From: Alphaproteobacteria bacterium
Lineage (GTDB): Bacteria > Pseudomonadota > Alphaproteobacteria > Sphingomonadales > Emcibacteraceae
NCBI GenBank assembly: GCA_013152755.1
Contig: JAADFR010000031.1
Coordinates: forward strand, 23,803 to 56,550
Reading direction: 5' to 3'
Length of the DNA stretch: 32,748 nucleotides
Part shown: one piece after another, positions 25,258 to 32,748 of the stretch
Layout: each line of letters opens with the position of its first letter
How positions within the stretch are numbered: position 1 is the stretch's first letter
Translations under genes and position numbers: made by a program
The notes under the pieces: generated by a model
Seen by the model: only the letters and a program-made list of their open reading frames with translations
Told to the model about the DNA's origin: nothing
Database searches by the model: none

Positions 25258-25348
25258 ATCCCTGATGACTTACCCCCATTTCTTATCATCACCGATGCTA
25301 CCTACTGACCAATATTAATGTTTTTTTACTCTGAAGAGGACATGAGCA

Positions 25349-26638
25349 ATGAATAGGCTATTGAAAAAGAAAATACTATATGCACCCCTATTTGCCAGCA
25401 TGCTATTTATCGGCAACAACGCCGTATATGCACAAGAGGGTTCCATTAATTACAAGAATAAAATTATTGAACTTGAGGCAAGAATTTCGAGCCTCGAGCA
25501 ACTGAAACAAGAACTAAAGGAATTAAAAGAAAACCTAAATACGAAAACAGACAAAATTGCCGTTAAAGAGAAAAAACTTGATAAAGCGATCAAGTCAATT
25601 AGCAAGATTACGTCTGTTAAAGAAGGCAGCCCGGATTCCAAATGGGCTGTGACCGGATATGCCAGTGCCGGTTTTCAGGCCGTTTCCGGCGGTACGACGG
25701 ATAGTTTCGGCGTCGGGAGTTACAGCCCGATCTTTCATTACCGTTTTAAAGACTGGATTATGTTTGAAGCCGAACTGGAAGCCGTTACAGAAGATGACGG
25801 TTCAACCGCAATTGATCTGGAATATTCCCAGATTAATTTAATGTTGAATGACAATATGACGCTTGTTGTCGGCAAATTCCTAAGTCCGATCGGTGCTTTT
25901 CAAGAGCGTCTGCATCCTGCCTGGATTAATAAATCCGTCGACAGACCCGCAGGCCTGAGCCATCACGGCGTTGCACCGGGAAGTGATATGGGCGTCATGT
26001 TGCGCGGCGGCATTCCCCTCGATGATTTTGTCATACAGTATGCTTTTGCCGTCGGTAACGGTCCGCAATTTGATACAGAGTCTGAGTTGGCGCTAGAAGG
26101 ATTTGGTGCCGATAATGACAAGAACAAATCCCTTGCCGGACGCGTATCCCTGTTTCATAAATCTTCCATTGAAGTTGGTTTTTCCTACATGACAGCAGGC
26201 TTAAGTGGCGCGGAAGATACCGACTCCAACCTCACACGGTCATCTGACTATCGCCTTTGGGGCGTTGATGCCTCATATACGGAAGGCCCATGGGATCTTC
26301 GTTTTGAGCTTCTTCATTCCCGGGCGACCCCGGTTGTCGGCCTTGATATGCGGGAAAGGACATGGGAAGCATGGTATGCACAGGCGGCCTATCGCCTTGC
26401 CGGCATCACAGACGACCCAATCTTTAGCAAGTTCGAACCCGTGGTCAGATACGGCGAATTTCGCGCCGAAATCGGTGGTGCATTGATGGATGTTTCCGAA
26501 AAAAGATGGAACGGCGGCGTAAATTACTGGATGGCACCAAGTATTGCGCTCAAGGCCCATATTGAGCGGCGCGATTACTTCGTCAATACACAGCCTGACG
26601 AAACACGTTATCAACTTGAATTTGCCTACGGCTTCTAA
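25349..26638 (+). CDS. Outer-membrane porin with N-terminal coiled coil, first gene of a cytochrome operon
   Basis: 429 residues. Signal peptide 1-28 (cleaved VYA/Q). Residues about 33-90 are strongly charged heptads (EARISSLEQLKQELKELKEN), a long periplasmic coiled coil. The rest is an outer-membrane beta-barrel: ASAGFQAVSGG, MFEAELEAVTEDDGSTAIDL, LVVGKFLSPIGAF, ending in YQLEFAYGF with terminal Phe. VGKFLSPIGAFQERLHPAW resembles the strand-loop of OprP-like porins, but this is not a close relative of the divergent porin. Two monoheme cytochromes c follow within 21 and 17 bases. The operon is preceded by an FNR-type promoter. The solute or partner is unknown; a conduit for electrons or an anion channel serving an anaerobic pathway are both possible. 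GAGGA lies 9 bases before the ATG. Confidence 0.8.
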   Translation: MNRLLKKKILYAPLFASMLFIGNNAVYAQEGSINYKNKIIELEARISSLEQLKQELKELKENLNTKTDKIAVKEKKLDKAIKSISKITSVKEGSPDSKWAVTGYASAGFQAVSGGTTDSFGVGSYSPIFHYRFKDWIMFEAELEAVTEDDGSTAIDLEYSQINLMLNDNMTLVVGKFLSPIGAFQERLHPAWINKSVDRPAGLSHHGVAPGSDMGVMLRGGIPLDDFVIQYAFAVGNGPQFDTESELALEGFGADNDKNKSLAGRVSLFHKSSIEVGFSYMTAGLSGAEDTDSNLTRSSDYRLWGVDASYTEGPWDLRFELLHSRATPVVGLDMRERTWEAWYAQAAYRLAGITDDPIFSKFEPVVRYGEFRAEIGGALMDVSEKRWNGGVNYWMAPSIALKAHIERRDYFVNTQPDETRYQLEFAYGF

Positions 26639-26659
26639 TTTTCTTGAAAGGATAATACA

Positions 26660-26956
26660 ATGAATACCGTAAAATATATCGCCACTATCGCTTTGCTAAT
26701 TTTTCTTGCTATTGGTTTCGCGGCTGATGCGGCTGAAAAGACCAAAAACGACCCCATGCAATTTGCACGCGGGGCAAAGGGATGGGCTCTGAACTGTGAA
26801 CGTTGTCACAATATGAGAGGCCCCAAAGAGTTCTCGGACAATGATTGGGATACCATCGTAACCCATATGCGGGTGCGGGCCAATATTCCGGGTGATGTGA
26901 TCCGGGATATTGCCGTTTTCCTCAAAGCCGGCAATAACGAAAAAGTCAAAAAATAA
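26660..26956 (+). CDS. Small periplasmic monoheme cytochrome c
   Basis: 98 residues. Signal peptide 1-25 (AADAA region). One haem site NCERCHNMRG (Cys46, Cys49, His50). The rest has the pattern EFSDNDWDTIVTHMRVRANI with Met70 as candidate axial ligand, then VIRDIAVFLKAG. I have seen this short W-x(n)-HMRxRAN type among periplasmic cytochromes of proteobacteria; its specific role is not known. AAAGGA lies 8 bases upstream of the ATG. It sits between the porin gene and another cytochrome, and must be matured by the Ccm machinery. A role as periplasmic electron carrier is inference. Confidence 0.85.
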   Translation: MNTVKYIATIALLIFLAIGFAADAAEKTKNDPMQFARGAKGWALNCERCHNMRGPKEFSDNDWDTIVTHMRVRANIPGDVIRDIAVFLKAGNNEKVKK

Positions 26957-26973
26957 CCATGGAGAATATTGTT

Positions 26974-27336
26974 ATGTCTTACATTTCAAGATATTGCATA
27001 AAAGTGATCGTGGGCATGTTCGCCGTGGTTATTATGACCAACTTGTCCGGTGCAGAGGATAATGTGGCAAATGGTGCCAAAATATATGGGGAAACCTGTG
27101 TTGCCTGCCATGGTGAAAATGGCAAAGGTGCGTTCCCCGGCATTCCTGATTTTACCTCAAATACCGGACGTCTCAGCAAGTCGCATCAGATTTTGCTGGA
27201 CCATATTGAAAATGGTTTTGAAAGCCCGAATTCTGACATAGCCATGCCGGAACTCGGCGGCAATGAGGACCTTACCGAACAGGATGTGAAAGACGTTCTT
27301 GCCTATATTTTGAAGACGTTCCACAACGGAAAATAA
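26974..27336 (+). CDS. Monoheme class I cytochrome c
   Basis: 120 residues from the ATG at 26974, which has GGAG 9 bases before it; a 5-residue longer reading from 26959 lacks a ribosome site. An N-terminal hydrophobic signal (to about residue 26) is followed by TCVACHGENGKGAFPGIPDF (haem Cys42, Cys45, His46), the family's conserved GKG, and SDIAMPELGG with the likely axial Met91. LTEQDVKDVLAYILKTFHNG is the C-terminal helix. This is a classic c5/cbb3-CcoP-like soluble cytochrome domain. Last gene of the porin-cytochrome operon; its stop is 7 bases from the convergent DUF934 stop. Confidence 0.88.
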   Translation: MSYISRYCIKVIVGMFAVVIMTNLSGAEDNVANGAKIYGETCVACHGENGKGAFPGIPDFTSNTGRLSKSHQILLDHIENGFESPNSDIAMPELGGNEDLTEQDVKDVLAYILKTFHNGK

Positions 27337-27352
27337 GATAATATTATTTCCG
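27327..27352. repeat. Short inverted repeat between the cytochrome and DUF934 stops
   Basis: CGGAAA (27327-27332) and TTTCCG (27347-27352) with partly paired AT-rich bases between, spanning both stop codons. It may form a weak shared transcript end, but neither side has a T run, so I do not call it a terminator. Confidence 0.3.
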
Positions 27353-27811
27353 TCTGTATAGGGGAACGGCCTCATCCGCCGAAGTCTGATAGGTGACCGT
27401 GAAATCATCAAAGGCGTGCAATGCGTCTTTGATGTCACGGTCCGCCTTGACTTCATAAGCGTTAAAACCGCAGCGTTGCATATAAAATATCTGATCGCGC
27501 ATCACATCACCGATGGCCCGGATTTCTTTGCTATAGCCAAAGCGGTCCCGCAGTATCTTGGCATAGGAATAACCCCGGCCATCGTTAAAGCTGGGAAAGT
27601 TAATGGCAATCAGATCAAAGCTGTCCAGATCGTCCACCATATCACCCGGATGATCATCCGGTTCAAGGCGCAATCCTACTTTGCGCCCTGACAGGTCCAT
27701 TTCTTTCCAGACCGCCAGTGGCACAATCAAATCGCCCGCCGGTATATCGCCTGTACCGTCATAATGGGTCCAACTATCCTCAACAATGGCCTTGTCTTTA
27801 ATGATTTTCAT
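27344..27811 (-). CDS. DUF934 protein, partner of sulfite reductase
   Basis: 155 residues of the DUF934 family (PF06073), annotated in many alpha- and betaproteobacteria as a probable oxidoreductase in sulfite reduction because it is almost always next to cysI. Segments seen: IPAGDLIVPLAVW, LRLEPDDHPGDMVDDLDSFD, the invariant FPSFNDGRGYSYAKILRDRFG, EIRAIGDVMRDQIFYMQRCGF. No cofactor site is obvious. Its start overlaps the cysI stop by 4 bases, so the pair is translationally coupled. Confidence 0.92.
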   Translation of the reverse strand: MKIIKDKAIVEDSWTHYDGTGDIPAGDLIVPLAVWKEMDLSGRKVGLRLEPDDHPGDMVDDLDSFDLIAINFPSFNDGRGYSYAKILRDRFGYSKEIRAIGDVMRDQIFYMQRCGFNAYEVKADRDIKDALHAFDDFTVTYQTSADEAVPLYRRK

Positions 27812-29484
27812 AGCTCCGCTCCCCGTAAGGAAAATTCTTCATATATGGCTTTGAAAGGCTCCGCGCCAACCCGGCGGTAGGTATCGATGAACCGTTCCCC
27901 CGGTGTGCGAATATCGATATAAATCTTCAATATATCTTCCAATGCCGGGATGATCTCATCTTCCGGGAAACCCCGGCCCATAATCTTGCCGATGGACGCC
28001 GTGTCCGTCGCATCCCCGCCGAGCGTGATCTGATAAAACTCTGTGCCTTTTTTATTGACACCAAGTATCCCGATATGACCCACATGATGATGACCGCAAG
28101 CATTGATACAGCCGGACATTTTCAACTTCAACTCGCCCAGATCATACAGATAATCCATATCATCAAAGCGGCGGGTGATTTTCTCGGCAATGGGGATGGA
28201 CCGTGCATTGGCTAAGGTACAGAAATCAAGACCCGGACAACAGATCATATCCTGCATGGTGCCAATATTCGGTTCGGCAAAGCCCGTGTCCCTCAAAGAC
28301 TGCCACAGGTCAAACAGGTCTTCCTTACGAACATCCGCAAACACAAGATTTTGTTCATGGGTGGACCGCAATTCACCAAAACTATATTGATCGGCAAGGT
28401 CGGCCACGACCAGCATCTGTTTGTCGGTAATATCCCCTGGCGGCACGCCCGGCTTTTTCAGGGACAGATTAACAATGGCATATCCGGCTTTCTTATGAGA
28501 CAGCACATTCTGCTTGTACCAGAATGAGAAATCCTTGTTATCCAGCAAATTTTGCTCCAATGCACCACATTGGTCCGGCAGCTCTGCATAATCAGGGTCG
28601 GTGAAATAGGCGGAAACGCGCTCTATCTCGGCCCGGTCAAGCGGCACAGCCCCTTCCCGGCCAAGGGCGGCAAATTCGGCGTCCACTCGGCTGGTAAATT
28701 CCTCAACCCCCAATTCATGGACCAGAATTTTAATTCGGGCTTTATATTTATTATCCCGGCGACCAAATTGATTATAAACCCGCATGATGGCCTCGGTATA
28801 GGTTATCAGATCGGCTTCCGGTACGAAGCTGTTGATCACCTTGCCGATCATTGGAGTCCGGCCCATGCCGCCGCCAACGTAAACTTCAAAACCAATGTCA
28901 CCAGTATCATTTTTAACCGCACGATAACCGATGTCGTGGAACTTAATTGCGGCCCTGTCCTGTTTCGCGCCTGTGAAGGCAAATTTAAACTTGCGGGGCA
29001 GATAGGCAAATTCCGGATGGAATGTGGACCATTGACGCATAATTTCAGCATAAGGACGCGGATCGACAACCTCATCACGCGCCACGCCAGCCAGCTGATC
29101 CGCGCTGATATTACGAATACAATTGCCGCTGGTCTGAATGGCATGCATCTGAACCGTCGCCAGATCATCCAGTATATTCGGCACATCCTCCAGATTGGGC
29201 CAGTTGAACTGTATATTCTGGCGCGTGGTCATATGGCCATAGCCCCGGTCATATTTCGTGGCAATAGCACTGAGCATACGAAGCTGGCGCGAGGACATAA
29301 GGCCGTAAGGAACCGCCACCCGCAGCATATAGGCATGAATTTGCAGATACAGCCCGTTTTGCAGGCGCAACATACGAAACTCGTCCTCTTTTAATTCACC
29401 GGAAAGCCGGCGTTTTACCTGATCCCTGAACTGCGCCGCCCGTTGTTCGACAATCTGCTGATCATGTTGATTATATATATACAT
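27808..29484 (-). CDS. cysI: Ferredoxin-type nitrite/sulfite reductase
   Basis: 558 residues. The two halves repeat the ferredoxin-like/sirohaem fold, with QNIQFNWPNLEDVPNILDDL and GNCIRNISADQLAGVARDEV in the first. The coupled 4Fe-4S/sirohaem site is CCPGLDFC (C-x5-C) plus MSGCINACGHHHVGHIGIL (C-x3-C). Next to DUF934, the role is six-electron reduction of sulfite to sulfide for cysteine synthesis; nitrite reduction cannot be excluded because the fold is shared. The symbol is by context. It starts at ATG 29484 with weak ribosome signal. The 302-base upstream gap has a perfect palindrome at 29521-29535. Confidence 0.9.
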   Translation of the reverse strand: MYIYNQHDQQIVEQRAAQFRDQVKRRLSGELKEDEFRMLRLQNGLYLQIHAYMLRVAVPYGLMSSRQLRMLSAIATKYDRGYGHMTTRQNIQFNWPNLEDVPNILDDLATVQMHAIQTSGNCIRNISADQLAGVARDEVVDPRPYAEIMRQWSTFHPEFAYLPRKFKFAFTGAKQDRAAIKFHDIGYRAVKNDTGDIGFEVYVGGGMGRTPMIGKVINSFVPEADLITYTEAIMRVYNQFGRRDNKYKARIKILVHELGVEEFTSRVDAEFAALGREGAVPLDRAEIERVSAYFTDPDYAELPDQCGALEQNLLDNKDFSFWYKQNVLSHKKAGYAIVNLSLKKPGVPPGDITDKQMLVVADLADQYSFGELRSTHEQNLVFADVRKEDLFDLWQSLRDTGFAEPNIGTMQDMICCPGLDFCTLANARSIPIAEKITRRFDDMDYLYDLGELKLKMSGCINACGHHHVGHIGILGVNKKGTEFYQITLGGDATDTASIGKIMGRGFPEDEIIPALEDILKIYIDIRTPGERFIDTYRRVGAEPFKAIYEEFSLRGAEL

Positions 29485-29520
29485 TAGCCTGATCCATTTA
29501 CGTCATACTGCAAAGTATTA

Positions 29521-29535
29521 ACATAATAATTATGT
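29521..29535. promoter_or_regulatory. Palindrome upstream of cysI, possible operator
   Basis: ACATAAT-A-ATTATGT is a perfect 15-base palindrome, 37 bases upstream of the cysI start. Looser symmetry (ATTAA outside on both sides) extends it. It could bind a regulator of sulfur assimilation; the AT-rich context makes chance palindromes common. Confidence 0.35.
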
Positions 29536-29643
29536 GTATTAATTTATTCTACACTTCTATATACGCATTTATTTCAGAAATACAATATCTGAGTAAAATT
29601 ATTCCTGCATTTTAAGGGTCTTTAATGATATAGAAAATAAAAA

Positions 29644-29740
29644 TTAACCTTTTATAAACATATATGGCCTAATCTTGACAATGTTAAACATTTTCCTCCC
29701 CAGACTTGGGCGGTCTCGCTTTTAGAGCCGCCCATTCTTT
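29644..29740. other. GC hairpin and possible leader ORF in the cysI-rnhB gap
   Basis: GGGCGG (29708-29713) and CCGCCC (29728-29733) form a strong stem extended by TCT/AGA with one bulge, followed on the plus strand by ATTCTTTT. On the minus strand it is followed by GGGGAGG and a 15-codon ORF (29644-29691, MFNIVKIRPYMFIKG). The hairpin could be a weak rightward terminator of a short RNA or part of the cysI leader. The remainder of this 302-base gap is AT-rich and shows nothing else. Confidence 0.3.
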
Positions 29741-29762
29741 TGCCAAAATCCCTTTATATAAT
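29735..29762 (+). promoter_or_regulatory. Probable promoter of rnhB
   Basis: TATAAT at 29757-29762 with a poor -35 TTCTTT 16 bases upstream (29735-29740). The start would be near 29769, leaving about 18 bases of leader before ATG 29787. Confidence 0.45.
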
Positions 29763-29786
29763 TGCACAACACGTTAATATTCGCCC

Positions 29787-30428
29787 ATGAATAAAAGCAG
29801 TTGCATAATCCCTCATGGCCCCACATACGCGCTTGAACAGCAAGTGGGCGGCATCATATGCGGTGTGGATGAAGTGGGCCGTGGGCCGTGGGCTGGCCCG
29901 GTCCTCACCGCTGCGGTTATTTTGAACCCGGACAATATCCCCCCCGGGCTGAACGACAGCAAAAAACTGACCGCAAAGAAACGCGAAGCTCTCTATCCGT
30001 TGATTATGGAAACGGCCTATGTGGGCTTTGGAGAGGCATCTGTTGAAGAAATCGATCAGCATAATATCCTACAGGCAACCCTGATGGCCATGGCGCGCGC
30101 GGTTGAGAATTTGGAGATAAAACCGGACCATGCGTTGGTGGATGGTAACCAACCGCCGAAACTGATTTGCCCGGTAACTTGTGTCAAAAAAGGTGACAGC
30201 CTTTCTCTTTCCATCGCGGCGGCCTCTATTGTGGCCAAAGTAAAACGTGATTTTTTAATGACAGAATTAGGTGAAATTTACCCCGAATATGGCTGGGCGA
30301 AAAACGCAGGATATGGTACTGCCCACCATCAGAAAGCACTAAGCCTTGTAGGTCCGAGTCGTTTTCACCGCAAATCATTCGCCCCGATTTCCAAGCTAAT
30401 TACTCAGGGAATCCCCATAAGATATTGA
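29787..30428 (+). CDS. rnhB: Ribonuclease HII
   Basis: RNase HII cuts 5' of single ribonucleotides embedded in DNA, initiating ribonucleotide excision repair. 213 residues. The active-site acids are visible: Asp28 and Glu29 in CGVDEVGRGPWAGPV, Asp119 in HALVDGNQ, Asp137 in KKGDSLSLSIAAASIVAK. LNDSKKLTAKKREAL and AGYGTAHHQKAL complete the family pattern. In alphaproteobacteria it commonly precedes ccrM, as here, with a 95-base gap containing the ccrM control region. Confidence 0.96.
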   Translation: MNKSSCIIPHGPTYALEQQVGGIICGVDEVGRGPWAGPVLTAAVILNPDNIPPGLNDSKKLTAKKREALYPLIMETAYVGFGEASVEEIDQHNILQATLMAMARAVENLEIKPDHALVDGNQPPKLICPVTCVKKGDSLSLSIAAASIVAKVKRDFLMTELGEIYPEYGWAKNAGYGTAHHQKALSLVGPSRFHRKSFAPISKLITQGIPIRY

Positions 30429-30515
30429 TTCATCAGAAAAAATAACTTGACCTGATTCGCTTTTTGATTCAGAATCGCTTTTATAAAAAACGAAATCTAA
30501 AAAAAAGTGAGAGTC
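30427..30515 (+). promoter_or_regulatory. ccrM control region with five GANTC sites
   Basis: GANTC, the target of CcrM itself, occurs at 30427, 30454, 30466, 30472 and 30511. The third and fourth form the palindrome GATTCAGAATC. TTGACC (30447-30452) followed after 17 bases by CAGAAT (30470-30475) is a weak promoter overlapping that palindrome. One site per 256 bases is expected by chance. Methylation-controlled transcription, as known for Caulobacter ccrM, is the likely function. Confidence 0.65.
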
Positions 30516-30523
30516 AAGTATAA

Positions 30524-31645
<1,122 letters not shown>

Positions 31646-31681
31646 AGAAATAAAAATAATAATAAACTCCGGTAAAACTGG

Positions 31682-31710
31682 CCCGTCTTCCTTGCGAAGA
31701 CGGGTTTTTT
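31682..31710 (+). terminator. Rho-independent terminator of ccrM
   Basis: A perfect 9-bp stem CCCGTCTTC / GAAGACGGG with a 5-base loop, then six T. It ends ccrM transcription 37 bases after the stop. Confidence 0.9.
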
Positions 31711-31762
31711 ATTTTATGACGAATAATATCTTCAACCCTGCTATTTCACGCGCGAGGAAAAT

Positions 31763-32194
31763 ATGACACGCCCCAGATTTCATTTGGCCTTTCCCGTTAC
31801 CGACCTTGAACAGGCCAGAGAATTTTACACAAATATTCTGGGATGCTCGCTTGGCCGGGAAAGCGATTGCTGGATAGACTTTAATTTCTTTGGCCATCAA
31901 ATCGTCGCCCACCACAGCAAAGACGCCCCCGATTGTCCCACCAGCGATGTTGAGGGCAAAAAAGTCCCCATACGCCATTTTGGCCTGATCCTGGAGCGCA
32001 ATGACTGGCAAAGGCTCGCCGACAGGCTGACCGAGAGAAAAATAAAGTTCCTTATTGAACCTCATATCCGCTTTGAGGGGCTGGCCGGGGAACAGGCGAC
32101 CATGTTCATTCAGGACCCGTCCGGCAATGGCCTTGAATTTAAATCATTCGCCAGTGATGATGATATTTTCGCCACAGATACGGGCGGCGCATAG
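31763..32194 (+). CDS. VOC (glyoxalase/dioxygenase) superfamily protein
   Basis: 143 residues with the paired beta-alpha-beta-beta-beta modules of the VOC fold. The first opens FHLAFPVTDLEQAREFYTNI with a His6 as possible metal ligand; the second has IRHFGLILERNDW and ends MFIQDPSGNGLEFKSF, with Glu at the usual ligand position. No specific activity can be assigned; many such proteins are dioxygenases, lyases or resistance proteins. A hydroxyacid dehydrogenase gene begins 5 bases after its stop, suggesting an operon. Confidence 0.85.
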   Translation: MTRPRFHLAFPVTDLEQAREFYTNILGCSLGRESDCWIDFNFFGHQIVAHHSKDAPDCPTSDVEGKKVPIRHFGLILERNDWQRLADRLTERKIKFLIEPHIRFEGLAGEQATMFIQDPSGNGLEFKSFASDDDIFATDTGGA

Positions 32195-32198
32195 CCCT

Positions 32199-32748
32199 AT
32201 GACCATTTTAATCCTCATACCCGGCAGAGATTGTCGTGATCTGGCCGCCGCCCTTAAAAAAAATGATCCCACATTGGACATCCGCATATGGCCCGATGAC
32301 GGTGAGCGGGCGGATATTGACTATATCATTAGCTGGAACCATCCGGCGGGAGAGCTTGACAACTATCCTAACCTGAAAGTCGTTGCCTCATTTGGGGCGG
32401 GGGTGGATCATATATTTAATGACCCTGCCCTGCCGGAAAATATCACCATCACCCGGCTGGTGGATGATTGCCTTGCCGGGCAGATGTCCGACTATGTTCT
32501 GGGGGCTATTCTGAACCACCGGCTCCGCTTGACCGAATATCGGGAATATCAGGGCGCAGGCGTCTGGTCACCCAAGGAACCCCGGACCGGAAACCATGTT
32601 TGTTTGTTAGGTTTGGGCAATATCGGGCAGGAAGTGGCGCATAGTCTAACGGCGCAGAATTTCAAGGTGAGCGGTTGGAGCCAAAACCCTAAAAATATTA
32701 AGGGCGTCACCAGTTTTCAGGGTGATGATGAATTGGCTGAGGCCATAG
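32199..32748 (+). CDS. D-2-hydroxyacid dehydrogenase, GhrA-like (3' end outside window)
   Basis: The first 183 residues are visible. The N-terminal catalytic half reads MTILILIPGRDC, then YIISWNHPAGELDNYPNLKV and VASFGAGVDHIF, then DCLAGQMSDYVLGAILNHRL, as in glyoxylate/hydroxypyruvate reductase A. The NAD(P) loop VCLLGLGNIGQEVAHSL (GxGxxG) follows. The catalytic Arg-Glu-His lie beyond the window. Likely reaction: NADPH-dependent reduction of glyoxylate or hydroxypyruvate. Window end truncates the gene. Confidence 0.88.
   Translation, partial: MTILILIPGRDCRDLAAALKKNDPTLDIRIWPDDGERADIDYIISWNHPAGELDNYPNLKVVASFGAGVDHIFNDPALPENITITRLVDDCLAGQMSDYVLGAILNHRLRLTEYREYQGAGVWSPKEPRTGNHVCLLGLGNIGQEVAHSLTAQNFKVSGWSQNPKNIKGVTSFQGDDELAEAI

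Noticed and set aside
28552-29394. 280-codon plus-strand ORF opposite cysI
   Set aside because: It lies wholly inside the well-conserved cysI gene on the other strand and its translation shows no family motif or plausible domain; it is a shadow ORF.

Overview
The window reads as ordinary chromosome of a free-living, Gram-negative alphaproteobacterium of moderate GC. The basis is the gene set: a CcrM-type GANTC methyltransferase, an alphaproteobacterial fbc-type cytochrome bc1 operon, a DUF1285-Nudix-CCA cluster, a ferredoxin-type sulfite reductase paired with DUF934, UbiK and YbjN next to proC, and a MidA/NDUFAF7 methyltransferase. I cannot fix the order from sequence alone; a marine Emcibacter/Kordiimonas/Sneathiella-like lineage is a guess. 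No tRNA, rRNA, CRISPR array, IS element or prophage is visible.

Layout. 1-437: end of ilvD followed by a gutted malonyl-CoA synthetase-like gene. 438-1312: a secreted PEP-CTERM protein behind a near-perfect sigma-54 promoter, closed by a terminator. 1311-5087: argG (broken by a one-base frameshift), a secreted esterase, ilvE and a divergent MarR regulator with a perfect operator over its start. 5090-6713 (minus): ubiK, ybjN-like, proC. 6862-9520: lgt, midA and pgeF, translationally coupled. 9597-13536: prs, rplY, pth, ychF, maoC. 13533-15295 (minus): LLM flavin oxidoreductase and a methyltransferase. 15387-18036 (minus): petA-petB-petC, the cytochrome bc1 complex. 18318-20511: trmL, hemF, an alpha/beta hydrolase. 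20501-23491 (minus): DUF1285, CoA pyrophosphatase, CCA-adding enzyme, and a GNAT gene upstream. 23625-27336: two divergent outer-membrane porins, the second in an operon with two monoheme cytochromes c. 27344-29484 (minus): DUF934 and cysI. 29787-32748: rnhB, ccrM, a VOC protein and the start of a D-2-hydroxyacid dehydrogenase.

The most interesting parts are regulatory. The 413-base divergent region at 24936-25348 carries a three-repeat PHO box facing a phosphate-type porin, and an FNR/FixK-type site centred about -41 from a TATAAT box facing a porin plus two-cytochrome operon. That operon looks like an oxygen- or NO-controlled envelope electron-transfer or uptake module that I do not recognise as a described system. 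The ccrM promoter region holds five GANTC sites in 89 bases, which suggests methylation feedback. The PEP-CTERM gene has its own sigma-54 promoter. Two genes are damaged: argG by a single base, and the malonyl-CoA synthetase gene by near-complete deletion.
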